From IMG/VR virus record IMGVR_UViG_3300035698_019747, positions 88,403-152,402 of that record: DNA of 64,000 bases, one strand, 5' to 3'. The notes under the pieces are model-generated. The model did no database searches. It had not been told where the DNA came from and saw nothing but the letters and a program-made list of their open reading frames with translations. This stretch comes from a virus. The first letter of the stretch is position 1; each line of letters starts with the position of its first letter. The translations under genes were made by a program, and so were the position numbers. Positions 24,817 to 34,291 of the stretch are shown one piece after another.

Positions 24817-24852
24817 ACCCCATGTTTTACCACAAGATCTACATCTCTCAAT

Positions 24853-25053
24853 TTAACCACCCATTAACTCATCTACGGAAGAGTGTTTACATATATATTG
24901 CGCTTCATATTCTTTCATTTTAATGTCATTTTTATCACCTACCATTATAATCTTGCGATAATCACTTGTCTCACAACCCTCTTTGTGTTCTTTCTTTAGT
25001 GTATCATATCTCTTTTTACTTATCATAATATCCAATCTAATTTCCTCATTCAT
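24853..25053 (-). CDS. small protein, zinc ribbon cut by an in-frame TAA
   Basis: 66 residues, ending EYEAQYICKHSSVDELMGG then TAA. The same frame continues past the stop as IERCRSCGKTWGEK to a second TAA at 24808-24810. ICKH before and CRSCGKTW after would together make a CxH...CxxC zinc ribbon, common at the end of small phage proteins. So the gene is either truncated by a nonsense mutation or read through. It overlaps the gene upstream by four bases. Confidence 0.55.
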   Translation of the reverse strand: MNEEIRLDIMISKKRYDTLKKEHKEGCETSDYRKIIMVGDKNDIKMKEYEAQYICKHSSVDELMGG

Positions 25054-25391
25054 TTATCAACACTACTTGATAATATCTTATCAATATTAGCTTTCCTTGT
25101 CTCATATATATTTTTCTCAACATATCTTCCGAGTATTGAATTACATTCTTCACCAATACTGTTATAATAAAATTCTTCTATTATAATTAATTCATAATTT
25201 TCATTTACCCCCTTAGTTACTTTTTTAACAGTTAACTTATTCATATCTATGCCTTCTGGCCAGTCAAAATATGGATTAACTGATATAACTCTCCTAATGC
25301 TTATTATATCCCCCTTACATATTTCTCCTATGATAACATCACTATTTTCTTTCATGTGTATTATATTATTTTTTGATTGAATGTTTAACAC
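25050..25391 (-). CDS. hypothetical protein
   Basis: 113 residues, beta-rich at the start (ENSDVIIGEICKGDIISIRR). No family recognised. It overlaps the genes on both sides by 4 and 26 bases, within one operon headed by the 444-residue capsid-targeted gene. Confidence 0.6.
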   Translation of the reverse strand: MLNIQSKNNIIHMKENSDVIIGEICKGDIISIRRVISVNPYFDWPEGIDMNKLTVKKVTKGVNENYELIIIEEFYYNSIGEECNSILGRYVEKNIYETRKANIDKILSSSVDK

Positions 25392-26700
25392 GCACTTCCT
25401 TCAATCTATTTGGTGTTAAATATATAATATTCTCTAAATAATTTAATTTTTTACCTATTCTGTAAGTGAATATATAAGGAGTGAATTCTTCGCCTCTAAT
25501 CTGTTTATTGAAATCTATATTTATATCCAACACTTCACTCATAGTTTTTAAAGGTTTTTTATCAACTGCAATACCAACTACTAAATCACCTATTACATGT
25601 TCCCCATTACTATATAATACAGAATCCCTACTCCCCTTTTTATTTTTTATATATACATATCCTCTATAAACAAGTTCATATCTAAATTCCACTTTTTTAA
25701 GTTCAAAATTTATAAGTGATTGTATATAAACATCATCTTTTTTAATAACACTGCCGTCTTGCACATATACAGGATAAGGCGAATTATCTATGATATATTT
25801 CATCATACTTGGTATTGTGCCATTTATAGTTCCTTTAGTTGTGAAGTAATCACTTAAATTATTTTCAAATCTAACTGATTTTTTAAGATTTTCAATTTTA
25901 TTTTTATTTATTATTAATTTAGTGACATATCTGCTTATATTTTTTATAGGATTAGTCATCTCTTCCCATTCATCAAAATGTCCGTTATTATGTGATTTAT
26001 ATCTAAATGGACTTATTTTATAATTATTTGATAATTTAGATGCATCTATTTCTAATTTTAAGAAACTTGTTGGAGCATCCCCTAGATAAGAGTTCATCAT
26101 TTTATTTCTGGTAAAAGATATCTTACCACTATTTGAAGCTATATAAGGTGAAAGCTTATCATTATCTATAATAAACTTAAATTTATTATTATCTATAATA
26201 TGATATAAATTCCCATAATTCACACCTTCAGTTATATTTGTGTTTTCTATATTTGTTATAATTGATGTTCTACCCCTTAGTTGATAAGCATAATCACTTG
26301 GTATATCTCGTTCTAAGAAACGCTTGTTTATAATTGCTCTTTTATTTGTAGCACCAGTTCTCATATATTTCTTATCCTCAGCATCAGTATTCACATGAGT
26401 GATATATATTTTTGTTGGTTTTATATTCTTTAAGAAATCTACTGTTATATCTGTTACTGTTCTTAAAATACCTATTGCATCACTTGTCCCCAATTCTTCA
26501 TATTGAGTTTTATAATTTGTCACATCATAACTTCTAGCATACTCGCCTTCAATAGCATCACCTAAATTCTCAAAATTAACGATAAATTCTAAATCATCTT
26601 TACCCTTAAATGTATATGAATAATTACCCATATCATCTTTTATAAATGATGTGAAATCATACTTCTCATTTATTTGATCATATTTAAATAAGTATTTCAT
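25366..26700 (-). CDS. capsid-targeted protein with ART-like domain
   Basis: 444 residues beginning MKYLFKYDQINEKYDF, a capsid-targeting leader with a predicted cut after QINE. The N-terminal part (to about 150) includes IGILRTVTDITVDFL and KIYITHV, a domain seen in injected phage proteins. From 165, LYHIIDNNKFKFIIDNDKLS, then ISFTRNK (194-200) and FLKLEIDASKLSNNYKISPF resemble the first and second elements of an ADP-ribosyltransferase-like fold, with His where YHG is usual. The catalytic Glu is not identified, so activity is uncertain. Headed by a TTTAATATATA motif. Confidence 0.5.
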   Translation of the reverse strand: MKYLFKYDQINEKYDFTSFIKDDMGNYSYTFKGKDDLEFIVNFENLGDAIEGEYARSYDVTNYKTQYEELGTSDAIGILRTVTDITVDFLKNIKPTKIYITHVNTDAEDKKYMRTGATNKRAIINKRFLERDIPSDYAYQLRGRTSIITNIENTNITEGVNYGNLYHIIDNNKFKFIIDNDKLSPYIASNSGKISFTRNKMMNSYLGDAPTSFLKLEIDASKLSNNYKISPFRYKSHNNGHFDEWEEMTNPIKNISRYVTKLIINKNKIENLKKSVRFENNLSDYFTTKGTINGTIPSMMKYIIDNSPYPVYVQDGSVIKKDDVYIQSLINFELKKVEFRYELVYRGYVYIKNKKGSRDSVLYSNGEHVIGDLVVGIAVDKKPLKTMSEVLDINIDFNKQIRGEEFTPYIFTYRIGKKLNYLENIIYLTPNRLKEVRVKHSIKK

Positions 26701-26737
26701 AACATATATATTAAAAATATATATTATTATTTATTTG

Positions 26738-26809
26738 CACGCATGGTGAGACTCGAACTCACATCAACGGTTTTGGAGACCGTTATCCTACCAATTGGAC
26801 GACACACAT
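26738..26809 (-). tRNA. tRNA-Trp (CCA)
   Basis: Acceptor ATGTGTG/CATGCGT (three G-T pairs), D arm GTCCAATTGGTAGGAT, anticodon stem ACGGT/ACCGT around CTCCAAA (anticodon CCA), T arm GTGAGTTCGAGTCTCAC. Last of five clustered tRNAs on this strand. Confidence 0.92.
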
Positions 26810-26817
26810 ATTTCTTG

Positions 26818-26911
26818 TCTAGAGAACGGGATTTGAACCCGTGGAGCATACTATCTGTGTACACTCAGCCGTTTCCAAGACGACTTGCTTAAACCACTCG
26901 CACATCTCTAG
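26818..26911 (-). tRNA. tRNA-Ser type with long variable arm (anticodon GGA or TGG)
   Basis: Perfect acceptor CTAGAGA/TCTCTAG, D arm TGC...GCA, T arm ACGGGTTCAAATCCCGT and an 8-bp variable stem (GAGTGTAC/GTATGCTC), so it is a class II tRNA. Pairing gives stem GTCGT/ACGGC around CTTGGAA, which puts TGG (Pro) in the anticodon; a class II body instead suggests Ser with GGA, one base further on. The loop register needs checking. Confidence 0.75.
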
Positions 26912-26914
26912 TTT

Positions 26915-26989
26915 GTCGGGAAGGTAGGAATCGAACCTACTAACTGATGCTTCCAATGCACCCGTGCTTAAACCTTAGTCACTTCCCGA
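26915..26989 (-). tRNA. tRNA, apparent anticodon TGG (identity uncertain)
   Basis: Acceptor TCGGGAA/TTCCCGA, T arm GTAGGTTCGATTCCTAC, anticodon stem GGTGC/GCATC around ATTGGAA, so TGG reads as Pro. Position 37 is A rather than the G found in Pro tRNAs, and the D arm (GTG...CAC) is irregular. A clear tRNA-Pro (TGG) lies next to it, so this one may have another identity. Confidence 0.7.
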
Positions 26990-26996
26990 TATTTTG

Positions 26997-27070
26997 TATA
27001 GTAGGTGGGATTCGAACCCACGTGCTCCACATCCCAAATGTGGCGAGATAAACCTCTCCTCTACTACTAT
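26997..27070 (-). tRNA. tRNA-Pro (TGG)
   Basis: Acceptor ATAGTAG/CTACTAT, D stem GAG/CTC, anticodon stem CCACA/TGTGG around TTTGGGA (anticodon TGG, G37 as expected for Pro), T arm GTGGGTTCGAATCCCAC. Confidence 0.93.
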
Positions 27071-27079
27071 ATGTATTTG

Positions 27080-27150
27080 TTGGGCTAACAGGACTCGAAC
27101 CTATAATCACTCCTTCAAAGGGAGCTGTTATGCCATTTAACTATAGCCCA
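27080..27150 (-). tRNA. tRNA-Gln (TTG)
   Basis: Acceptor TGGGCTA/TAGCCCA, D stem GTTA/TAAC, anticodon stem GCTCC/GGAGT around CTTTGAA (anticodon TTG), T arm ATAGGTTCGAGTCCTGT. First of the five tRNAs on this strand, just after a row of hairpins. Confidence 0.92.
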
Positions 27151-27153
27151 ATA

Positions 27154-27235
27154 AAAAACCCACTCGGTTATGAGCGGGTTTTTCTGTTATATATTGTATA
27201 TAACAGAAAAGTCCTCTCATAAATGAGAGGACTTT
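27154..27235. terminator. three consecutive hairpins (terminators)
   Basis: From right to left on the minus strand: AAAGTCCTCTCAT/ATGAGAGGACTTT (27208-27235) with a T run, then TTTCTGTTATATA/TATATAACAGAAA (27181-27209), then AACCC-A-CTC/GAG-C-GGGTT (27154-27183) with A and T runs. They end the 27-residue peptide transcript and may also set the 5' border of the tRNA transcript. Confidence 0.75.
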
Positions 27236-27256
27236 GCTTTAAAAGTTTTAAAAATC

Positions 27257-27340
27257 TCAAGCAATAGTCTCCCATCCGAATAATCTCGGTTGCGGTTGCC
27301 ATTGCTGGTTGATAGTGATATTTAAAACTAAATTTTTCAT
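27257..27340 (-). CDS. 27-residue peptide with own promoter and terminator
   Basis: MKNLVLNITINQQWQPQPRL then FGWETIA. A TATATTTG promoter lies 46 bases upstream, a purine-rich AAGAAAGGAA ribosome-binding site precedes the ATG, and a strong terminator hairpin begins 22 bases after the stop. This layout argues for a real micropeptide or a leader peptide controlling the tRNA cluster downstream. Confidence 0.45.
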   Translation of the reverse strand: MKNLVLNITINQQWQPQPRLFGWETIA

Positions 27341-27385
27341 TACTGTATATATATTATTTTTGTTGTTCCTTTCTTAATTATAGTG

Positions 27386-27393
27386 CAAATATA
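27386..27393 (-). promoter_or_regulatory. Bacteroidota-type -7 box TATATTTG (minus strand)
   Basis: CAAATATA on the plus strand reads TATATTTG on the minus strand; it directs transcription toward the 27-residue peptide and the tRNA cluster. Confidence 0.55.
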
Positions 27394-27408
27394 TGAAAAA
27401 GTTTTATA

Positions 27409-27780
27409 TTATCTGCTAATAAATCTAAAATTTTTGAAATTTATGTAATATGGTGCTTTTTGTGTCTTATATTCCCCATCTAAATCTAAAAAGTGATATA
27501 ACCCTGTCTTATTCATTACTTGACATACAGGGATGTTACTTGAAAAATTACCACCAAAAAAGAAATGTACACCACCCAATTTATCACTCATGTTAATTCT
27601 ATTTGATATGGAATATATGTTACCCAACTCACTGATGATAAAATCACCCACAGATATATTTTTAACCCATTCTTTCTGTATATTTTTATTAAATACACAT
27701 TCTATAATATGTTGTTTAGATAACCCTAAGAATTCCTCAGGTAAGTGTTTTATTAAATATTCCCTATTAAATGTTGTCAT
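27409..27780 (-). CDS. hypothetical protein
   Basis: 123 residues, beta-rich with aromatic residues (GGVHFFFGGNF, LYHFLDLDGEY). No family recognised. Follows the 918-residue gene on the same strand at 52 bases. Confidence 0.6.
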   Translation of the reverse strand: MTTFNREYLIKHLPEEFLGLSKQHIIECVFNKNIQKEWVKNISVGDFIISELGNIYSISNRINMSDKLGGVHFFFGGNFSSNIPVCQVMNKTGLYHFLDLDGEYKTQKAPYYINFKNFRFISR

Positions 27781-27832
27781 AATATATGTAATTTTATTAT
27801 GTTATATATGTAATAAATATGTTAAAGTTTAC

Positions 27833-30589
27833 TTATTTGTATATAACATACATATTATCTAAATCATCATCTTCGTAATTATACTCTATAAAATCATTGA
27901 TACCTAATTGACCATAGTAATCTGAACCTATAATATATTCAGCTAACTCTTTTTCATATATATAATTAGTTAAAATGTTGGCTATTTCCACATCATCAAA
28001 ACCCTGATCACTAAGATGATATTTTGAATCAGTAGTGGCACTTTCTATTTCCTCATTATATAACTCCTCTGCCTTTTCATCAATATCACTATCTGAGTAT
28101 TCCATATATTCAGAATCATCATCCTCTATTTTCTCTATTTCCTCATCAATCTCTTCAATATTATTTAGTATTTCAGATATATGTTCTTTATATTTAGTTA
28201 CCTCAGAAGTTATATTATCTTCTAATTTTTTCAGAATAGTATTTAACCTATTCTTTCTATCTAAATCCTCACTATTTATTATAAGATTTTTTATTTTATC
28301 TTTTTTTGAATTTAAATCCATATTAAGTGAAGCAATAGTATCTTTAAGTGATTCATTATTTTTAACAAAATCACTTCTTCTTATATTTAAATCCCCACAC
28401 CTTTGCTCACCCTCTTCTGTTAGTGTTTTTTCTATATTATTATTACTTGGGTCTAATTTTATTTCTTCTACAAAATCCAATTCACTTCTCACATGTTCAT
28501 TAGCGAAACGTTCGCCATTAATACAATATTGAGGTATAAATTCTGGGAGGTGACCACTTTCTATTTGAGATAATACAGAATTCATAGCAGCCTCTTCTAT
28601 ATCATCATATAAAATAACATTCCATGTTTTACCTGCTTCATCAACTTCTATATGTATTCTATAAAAAAGTTCAAACTCATAGTCATTTTCAACAACATTT
28701 TTAAGTAATAAATACTTTCTATAATCACCACTTTCATAATCACCTTCATCTAATTCACCATTCTCATAGAGATACTTAAATAATGGTTTAGCATATTCAT
28801 CACCATTATACTTAGAATAATTATCATCACTATACTTATATTTTGATTGAACAACCCTATCTATTAGTTCCTGATAAGTCTTATTGGACATTGATCTTAA
28901 TAAATGTGAAATAGTTTTATATTCAGATGGTATATCCTCAATTGAATTACCTGTTATAAACCCATTACCATCAATATTATGCATATAGAAATCATTAAAA
29001 CCTGTTGATATTTTAATGTCTGATATTAAAAAAGGGTCAAAATAATCCCTAGAAGAGTCAAATATAATATAATAATAGAATTTGTTAATTTCTTGTGAAC
29101 CATTACTTGAAATAAAATATTCTGATAGATTATAAGTCTTGGTAGATATGTTTCTAAAAGCATCTACTCTTCTTGTATTATAATTAATTGGATCTTTAAT
29201 AATAAATTCAAATAGGTATATATCACCTACCTTACTAGAGGTTATATCTAAACCTTGTTGTTGTAGGTCTGAATTATATAATTCTTCAATTTCATTTTTT
29301 AAATCTACTTCTATTTTCATATATTTTTCAGTTATATCCTTAGCTTTTAATATATCCTTATTATTGACTATAATGTCTATAATATACTTATCAGGAATAG
29401 TAGTATCAAAATTTGTCAAATTCTGATCAGAAAACTCATTATATGACACACCATTATATATATACATCTTTATTTTATATTGAAATCCTTTCTGATTTAC
29501 ATTTTTGGAAAAATCATATATTATATAGAAATTATAATCACCCACTTCATCACCACCATAACTAAATGGGTTAACAGTATTGAATTTATGTATATTAAAC
29601 TGTTTTTCATTACTTACCCCTAAGCACATTATATCTGGATTATTAGAAACCTTTAATTGTTCCCCACTATCACCTTTTATTAACCCATTCTTAAACTCAA
29701 GTGTTGTCATACCAAAATTTAAGTCATCTAACATATTAATGACGTTATCTGGTAAATTATCAGATAAATTATCATCATTTTTATTATGTATATTAGTAAT
29801 CATACCCATATCATTTGTGGTAAAACCAACTAGGTGTAGGTTATCATATATTTCTAAGCTATAATCCCATATAAAAAATTGTCTTTTAAAACCACTTGTG
29901 TGATTATTGAATGAAGAATTACTTGTTACTATACACCATGATGAAGCACCTAATTTAACGGATGCATCATAGTCAGTTATCTCTGCTAATATGAGACCAT
30001 CATCAATGTTTTGATGCATAAGTTTAGCACCATCTAGTTCAGTTATATCCTTTATAGTTTTTGGATAAGACTTATCACTGTTCTTAGTGATAAAATCTTT
30101 GAGGTAATCTAATATACTACCCCTTGTTTTAAACTTTGATATTTTAACAGACAACTGTTTTAATAAACCCATTGAATGTAGTTCAATAGATATGTTTCTG
30201 AAATCATTATCCTTTATATCAATTAAATTCTTTTGTTCCCTAGGTAATATATTATAAACTTTTTTGATACGGTTGTTATTATCTATTGTATTTATTTCAT
30301 CCTTTAACAATTCAAAGCTATTATACTTTAATGGCTCTTTACTAAGTAATGAAGAATGTTCTTTTAACCATTTTAAGAGATCAACTATTTCGTCCATTGA
30401 CACTTCCTGAGTAAACATATACTTAGTCATTAAACCTAAGTAATTAATATTTTTAAATATTTTAATGTTGTTTTTTTTCAACTCTACATAAGAAGGGTTG
30501 TTTATACTAATACCATCTTTTTTTAAAATAGCTAAGGCTTGTTGCTTATTTTCTAATATCTTTTTACTAAATTTTCTGATGAATTGCAT
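27833..30589 (-). CDS. large WC-motif protein, capsid-targeted (918 aa)
   Basis: Starts MQFIRKFSKKILENK, a leader with a predicted cut after KILE. Residues 209-244 hold LGASSWCIVTS and RQFFIWDYS, the signature shared with the 578- and 580-residue proteins at 37.1 and 54.7 kb (W218-C219, Q237). The pattern recalls the T-x-W-C-T-A ... LYVI segment of unstudied phage proteins. Downstream are repeated beta-rich segments, then a coiled-coil-like acidic part (about 745-850) and an Asp/Glu/Tyr-rich end. No known enzyme family; the conserved Cys could be catalytic. TTTAATATATA motif about 31 nt upstream. Confidence 0.65.
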   Translation of the reverse strand: MQFIRKFSKKILENKQQALAILKKDGISINNPSYVELKKNNIKIFKNINYLGLMTKYMFTQEVSMDEIVDLLKWLKEHSSLLSKEPLKYNSFELLKDEINTIDNNNRIKKVYNILPREQKNLIDIKDNDFRNISIELHSMGLLKQLSVKISKFKTRGSILDYLKDFITKNSDKSYPKTIKDITELDGAKLMHQNIDDGLILAEITDYDASVKLGASSWCIVTSNSSFNNHTSGFKRQFFIWDYSLEIYDNLHLVGFTTNDMGMITNIHNKNDDNLSDNLPDNVINMLDDLNFGMTTLEFKNGLIKGDSGEQLKVSNNPDIMCLGVSNEKQFNIHKFNTVNPFSYGGDEVGDYNFYIIYDFSKNVNQKGFQYKIKMYIYNGVSYNEFSDQNLTNFDTTIPDKYIIDIIVNNKDILKAKDITEKYMKIEVDLKNEIEELYNSDLQQQGLDITSSKVGDIYLFEFIIKDPINYNTRRVDAFRNISTKTYNLSEYFISSNGSQEINKFYYYIIFDSSRDYFDPFLISDIKISTGFNDFYMHNIDGNGFITGNSIEDIPSEYKTISHLLRSMSNKTYQELIDRVVQSKYKYSDDNYSKYNGDEYAKPLFKYLYENGELDEGDYESGDYRKYLLLKNVVENDYEFELFYRIHIEVDEAGKTWNVILYDDIEEAAMNSVLSQIESGHLPEFIPQYCINGERFANEHVRSELDFVEEIKLDPSNNNIEKTLTEEGEQRCGDLNIRRSDFVKNNESLKDTIASLNMDLNSKKDKIKNLIINSEDLDRKNRLNTILKKLEDNITSEVTKYKEHISEILNNIEEIDEEIEKIEDDDSEYMEYSDSDIDEKAEELYNEEIESATTDSKYHLSDQGFDDVEIANILTNYIYEKELAEYIIGSDYYGQLGINDFIEYNYEDDDLDNMYVIYK

Positions 30590-30661
30590 ATACAGATGTC
30601 TTTTATTTATAATATATTCTATATATTAAATAAATCTACATTTCTTTGGTAGTATTATAAT

Positions 30662-30907
30662 TTACTTTTTATACATAAATTTCTCAATATCAATAAAATC
30701 CCCTTCTGTCTCTATTCCGTTCATATCTTCACCATAATATAAACCATCTTCTATTTTATTTATTTTAATATATTCTCCATTTTTAAGGATAGCATTTACA
30801 TGTTTATTTTCACTATAGCTTGATAGATAAGTAGTTGCATCCTTATATGCCTTGTTATGACCATATATGCTTTTCGAAAATTCCCAGAATTCCAATAAAA
30901 TATTCAT
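30662..30907 (-). CDS. small hypothetical protein
   Basis: 81 residues; C-terminal part YIKINKIEDGLYYGEDMNGI looks like a small beta barrel. No family recognised. Stands alone between the 918-residue gene and the gp32-like leader. Confidence 0.55.
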   Translation of the reverse strand: MNILLEFWEFSKSIYGHNKAYKDATTYLSSYSENKHVNAILKNGEYIKINKIEDGLYYGEDMNGIETEGDFIDIEKFMYKK

Positions 30908-30966
30908 ATTTATTTAAACTTTTTAATTTACTATCTATATATAAAAAAGTTACTTGAAATGGATAC

Positions 30967-31070
30967 GTTAAGCTAAATTATTTTAAACTTTTATCAAACC
31001 AAGTAATATAATAATAAGAATAGCTTAACAAACAAAAGTTAGCAAAAATAAAAATAAAAAAAGCAAAATT
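30967..31070 (+). promoter_or_regulatory. structured leader of the gp32-like gene, possible autogenous operator
   Basis: GTTAAGCTA (30967-30975) can pair with TAGCTTAAC (31021-31029); a second TTAGC (31039-31043) can pair instead with GCTAA inside the first strand, so two structures exclude each other. After them comes a 40-base A-rich tract without structure up to the ATG. T4 gene 32 is repressed by its own protein binding a pseudoknot and an unstructured A/U-rich leader; the layout here is similar. Confidence 0.45.
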
Positions 31071-32177
31071 ATGATGAACAGAGAACTATTTAACGATGAA
31101 GCGTTAGAACAAAAATCAACTTACGAAAGTAACGCGAACGAAAGAGGTCTAGACGGTCTATACCGTGTTGACCTATCAAAAATAAAACCTGAACATAAAA
31201 AAAGAGGATATAAGGCTAGACTTAGACTATTATCTAATATTTCTTCAAATCGGGATTATTTCCAAGCATTTATGGGAGATAATTATAATGAAGATGCTGA
31301 GGTAGCAATGGGACCATCTTTTTATAGAAAAATTACTCACTTCTTAGATATTAAGAAAGATGAACTAAGTCACCTAAGAGGGTACTATGATGACCCAAGT
31401 AACATCAACCCATTAACTGGTACTAGATTTGGTTCTGCTAAATTTGGACCATTAGCAACTACTTACTTTAACTTAAATAAGTCCAAAAATGCTTTAGAGC
31501 AAAGTAGAGCAGCTATGATTAAGTATCAGAACAAATACTTCTCTTATGTTCTAGTAATAGAAGATGAACAACAACCAGAATTAGAAGGCAAAATTATGAT
31601 CTTCTCATATGGTAACCAAATTATGAGTATCATTGATGATGAGAAAGATGGGAATATCACTGGTGAAAAATGTATCGTTTTTAGCCCAGAAACTGGTAAA
31701 GATTTAATCTTACTAGCTAAAGAAAATTCATTTACTAATGATAATGGTAAAGATGTTATTGCACCAGAATATACGAAATCAACTTTTGTTGAAAGAAGTG
31801 CGATAAAAATTCGTAACAAGGATGGTGACCTTAAAGAATTACCACTTGATGAAAATGGTAAACTATCAGATGCACATTGGGAAAAATATGTCGCATTTCT
31901 ATTAGAAAGAGATGTTCAATTAGAGGATTGGGCCGGTAAAGCTTGGACTGAAGATCAACAAATTAAAGTGAGTGATGCAATTAACTACTTTACTGGAAAA
32001 ACACCAACAAGTTCAGTACCTACTTCTAGTGAAAGTGTAGTTGAAGACTTCTCTTTTGATAAAGGATCTAGTAATGATGGTTTTGATGACGAAGATTTCA
32101 GTGATAGTGACTCTAACGAAAAATCAAGTACCGCAGATGAATTTGATGACTTTGATGATATTGATGATGACTTTTAA
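31071..32177 (+). CDS. single-stranded DNA-binding protein, T4 gp32-like
   Basis: 368 residues. The core follows gp32: YKARLRLLSN, then MIKYQNKYFSYVLVIEDEQ, ELEGKIMIFSYGNQIMSIID (gp32: ENEGKVFKYRFGKKIWDKI) and FSPETGKDLILLAKENSFTN before TKSTFVERSAI. The last about 35 residues are Asp/Ser/Glu-rich and end DDIDDDF, the acidic tail that binds other replication proteins. The zinc ligands of T4 gp32 are not visible. It coats replication and recombination intermediates. Start at 31071 or the next ATG at 31074. A strong terminator follows, as expected for a highly expressed single gene. Confidence 0.85.
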   Translation: MMNRELFNDEALEQKSTYESNANERGLDGLYRVDLSKIKPEHKKRGYKARLRLLSNISSNRDYFQAFMGDNYNEDAEVAMGPSFYRKITHFLDIKKDELSHLRGYYDDPSNINPLTGTRFGSAKFGPLATTYFNLNKSKNALEQSRAAMIKYQNKYFSYVLVIEDEQQPELEGKIMIFSYGNQIMSIIDDEKDGNITGEKCIVFSPETGKDLILLAKENSFTNDNGKDVIAPEYTKSTFVERSAIKIRNKDGDLKELPLDENGKLSDAHWEKYVAFLLERDVQLEDWAGKAWTEDQQIKVSDAINYFTGKTPTSSVPTSSESVVEDFSFDKGSSNDGFDDEDFSDSDSNEKSSTADEFDDFDDIDDDF

Positions 32178-32195
32178 TAAAGTAAAATATGAAAT

Positions 32196-32231
32196 AAAAA
32201 AGGAAATAGACAGTTTGTCTATTTCCTTTTT
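32196..32231 (+). terminator. strong intrinsic terminator after gp32-like gene
   Basis: AAAAAGGAAATAGACA (32196-32211 region) pairs perfectly with TGTCTATTTCCTTTTT, followed by more T. Confidence 0.9.
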
Positions 32232-32316
32232 TTGTTAAAAATGTAAAAAAAATATCATAATATTTTATATAACATGGAGATGGGTTTAGATTATATATAA
32301 AAAAACACAAGTAGAT

Positions 32317-33240
<924 letters not shown>

Positions 33241-33253
33241 TATTTTATATAAT

Positions 33254-33631
33254 ATGATAAATAAAAAGTACCTAGAACAAGCAGCTAGAATCCGAAAGGA
33301 TTTTATAAATATAAATAGTGATTTAGAAATAGTTTCTACTGAATTATTTTCCCTAAAAGATAGATTGGAAAAATATAAGACAGACCTTAAATCACTTACG
33401 GATGATCCTGATATAAGCAATGATGTTTTAAATTCTAACGCTATGGATATTTTAAATGATATGGCACGCGAACAAGATACTATAAACAATATTTATAAAC
33501 CCATTAATGAAAAGATGGAGAACCTTAAAAAAGAGGAAATTGAGTTATTTTCTAATTTGAAAAAAGAATATCCTAGCTTGTCTGACACAGAACTAGTAAA
33601 AAAAATTACTAATTTTATCGGGGGGATGTAA
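33254..33631 (+). CDS. coiled-coil protein
   Basis: About 125 residues from ATG 33254 (MINKKYLEQAARIRKDFINI), chosen over earlier Mets that lie within the upstream gene. Two long amphipathic helices (about 1-55 and 75-110) give a coiled-coil hairpin. I recall similar proteins with the same opening in other Bacteroidota phages, of unknown role. Follows the polyasparagine gene at 13 bases. Confidence 0.6.
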   Translation: MINKKYLEQAARIRKDFININSDLEIVSTELFSLKDRLEKYKTDLKSLTDDPDISNDVLNSNAMDILNDMAREQDTINNIYKPINEKMENLKKEEIELFSNLKKEYPSLSDTELVKKITNFIGGM

Positions 33632-33639
33632 ATATTCAT

Positions 33640-33647
33640 TATATTTG
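33640..33647 (+). promoter_or_regulatory. Bacteroidota-type -7 box TATATTTG
   Basis: TATATTTG, 12 bases before ATG 33660. It includes the TTG that begins the longer open frame, so that TTG is unlikely to be the start. Confidence 0.5.
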
Positions 33648-33659
33648 GAAAAAATTATT

Positions 33660-34043
33660 ATGAACAATACCACATCATTGCACGGATATATAACTTATAA
33701 ATATGTAGGAAATCACTTAGTTCCTGTACTAGTAGATGCTAGTGGATACATAATAGTTATCGCATATAAGATACAAGAAATTATTTTAAATAATAGTGAC
33801 TCAAAATTATCATTTAAATACATGATAACCGATGGGATATCAACAGAATCTATTTTAAGTAAAGGTTCTACTCCAATGCTTTCTGATAGTAAAATAGATA
33901 TATATTTTGATAAATATGATATTGATTATGGGGAATATAATGATACTGATTATGTTAACACCATGGTTTTAGGTGATTTGGATTTATGTAAGGTACTTTC
34001 TGATAATAATGGACATTTTATGCATTTATGCATATCTCTTTGA
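33660..34043 (+). CDS. hypothetical protein
   Basis: About 127 residues from ATG 33660, beta-rich (ITYKYVGNHLVPVLVDASGY) and acidic at the end. No family recognised. Confidence 0.55.
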   Translation: MNNTTSLHGYITYKYVGNHLVPVLVDASGYIIVIAYKIQEIILNNSDSKLSFKYMITDGISTESILSKGSTPMLSDSKIDIYFDKYDIDYGEYNDTDYVNTMVLGDLDLCKVLSDNNGHFMHLCISL

Positions 34044-34051
34044 ATATTAAA

Positions 34052-34291
34052 TTAAAGTTTAATGCTTTCTGATAGACCTATCTTTGTTCTGATATTATCC
34101 TTAATAGAGTCTCTTATATTATTTAGTTCCCCCTCTGGTAAATCATATTTACTCATTATATCGTCTTGCTGACTAACAAAGTCTCTTATCTGATCTACAT
34201 CTGGTACGGTGTCTATTTCTTGCATGAATTCATCAAAGTTTTCTTTAATAACTTTATATACTGCGTAAGTTTCAAATTTAAAAGTTTTCAT
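34052..34291 (-). CDS. small protein with capsid-targeting-like leader
   Basis: 79 residues beginning MKTFKFETYAVYKVIKEN; MKTF..F resembles the T4 leader MKTYQEFIAE, with a possible cut after VIKE. The rest is helical and acidic. A TTTAATATATA motif lies about 22 nt upstream, as for other capsid-targeted genes. Confidence 0.5.
   Translation of the reverse strand: MKTFKFETYAVYKVIKENFDEFMQEIDTVPDVDQIRDFVSQQDDIMSKYDLPEGELNNIRDSIKDNIRTKIGLSESIKL

Noticed and set aside
28035-28532. Serine-rich plus-strand frame
   Set aside because: Antisense of the acidic coiled-coil part of the 918-residue gene; composition (Ser, Ile, Leu) is that of a complement shadow.
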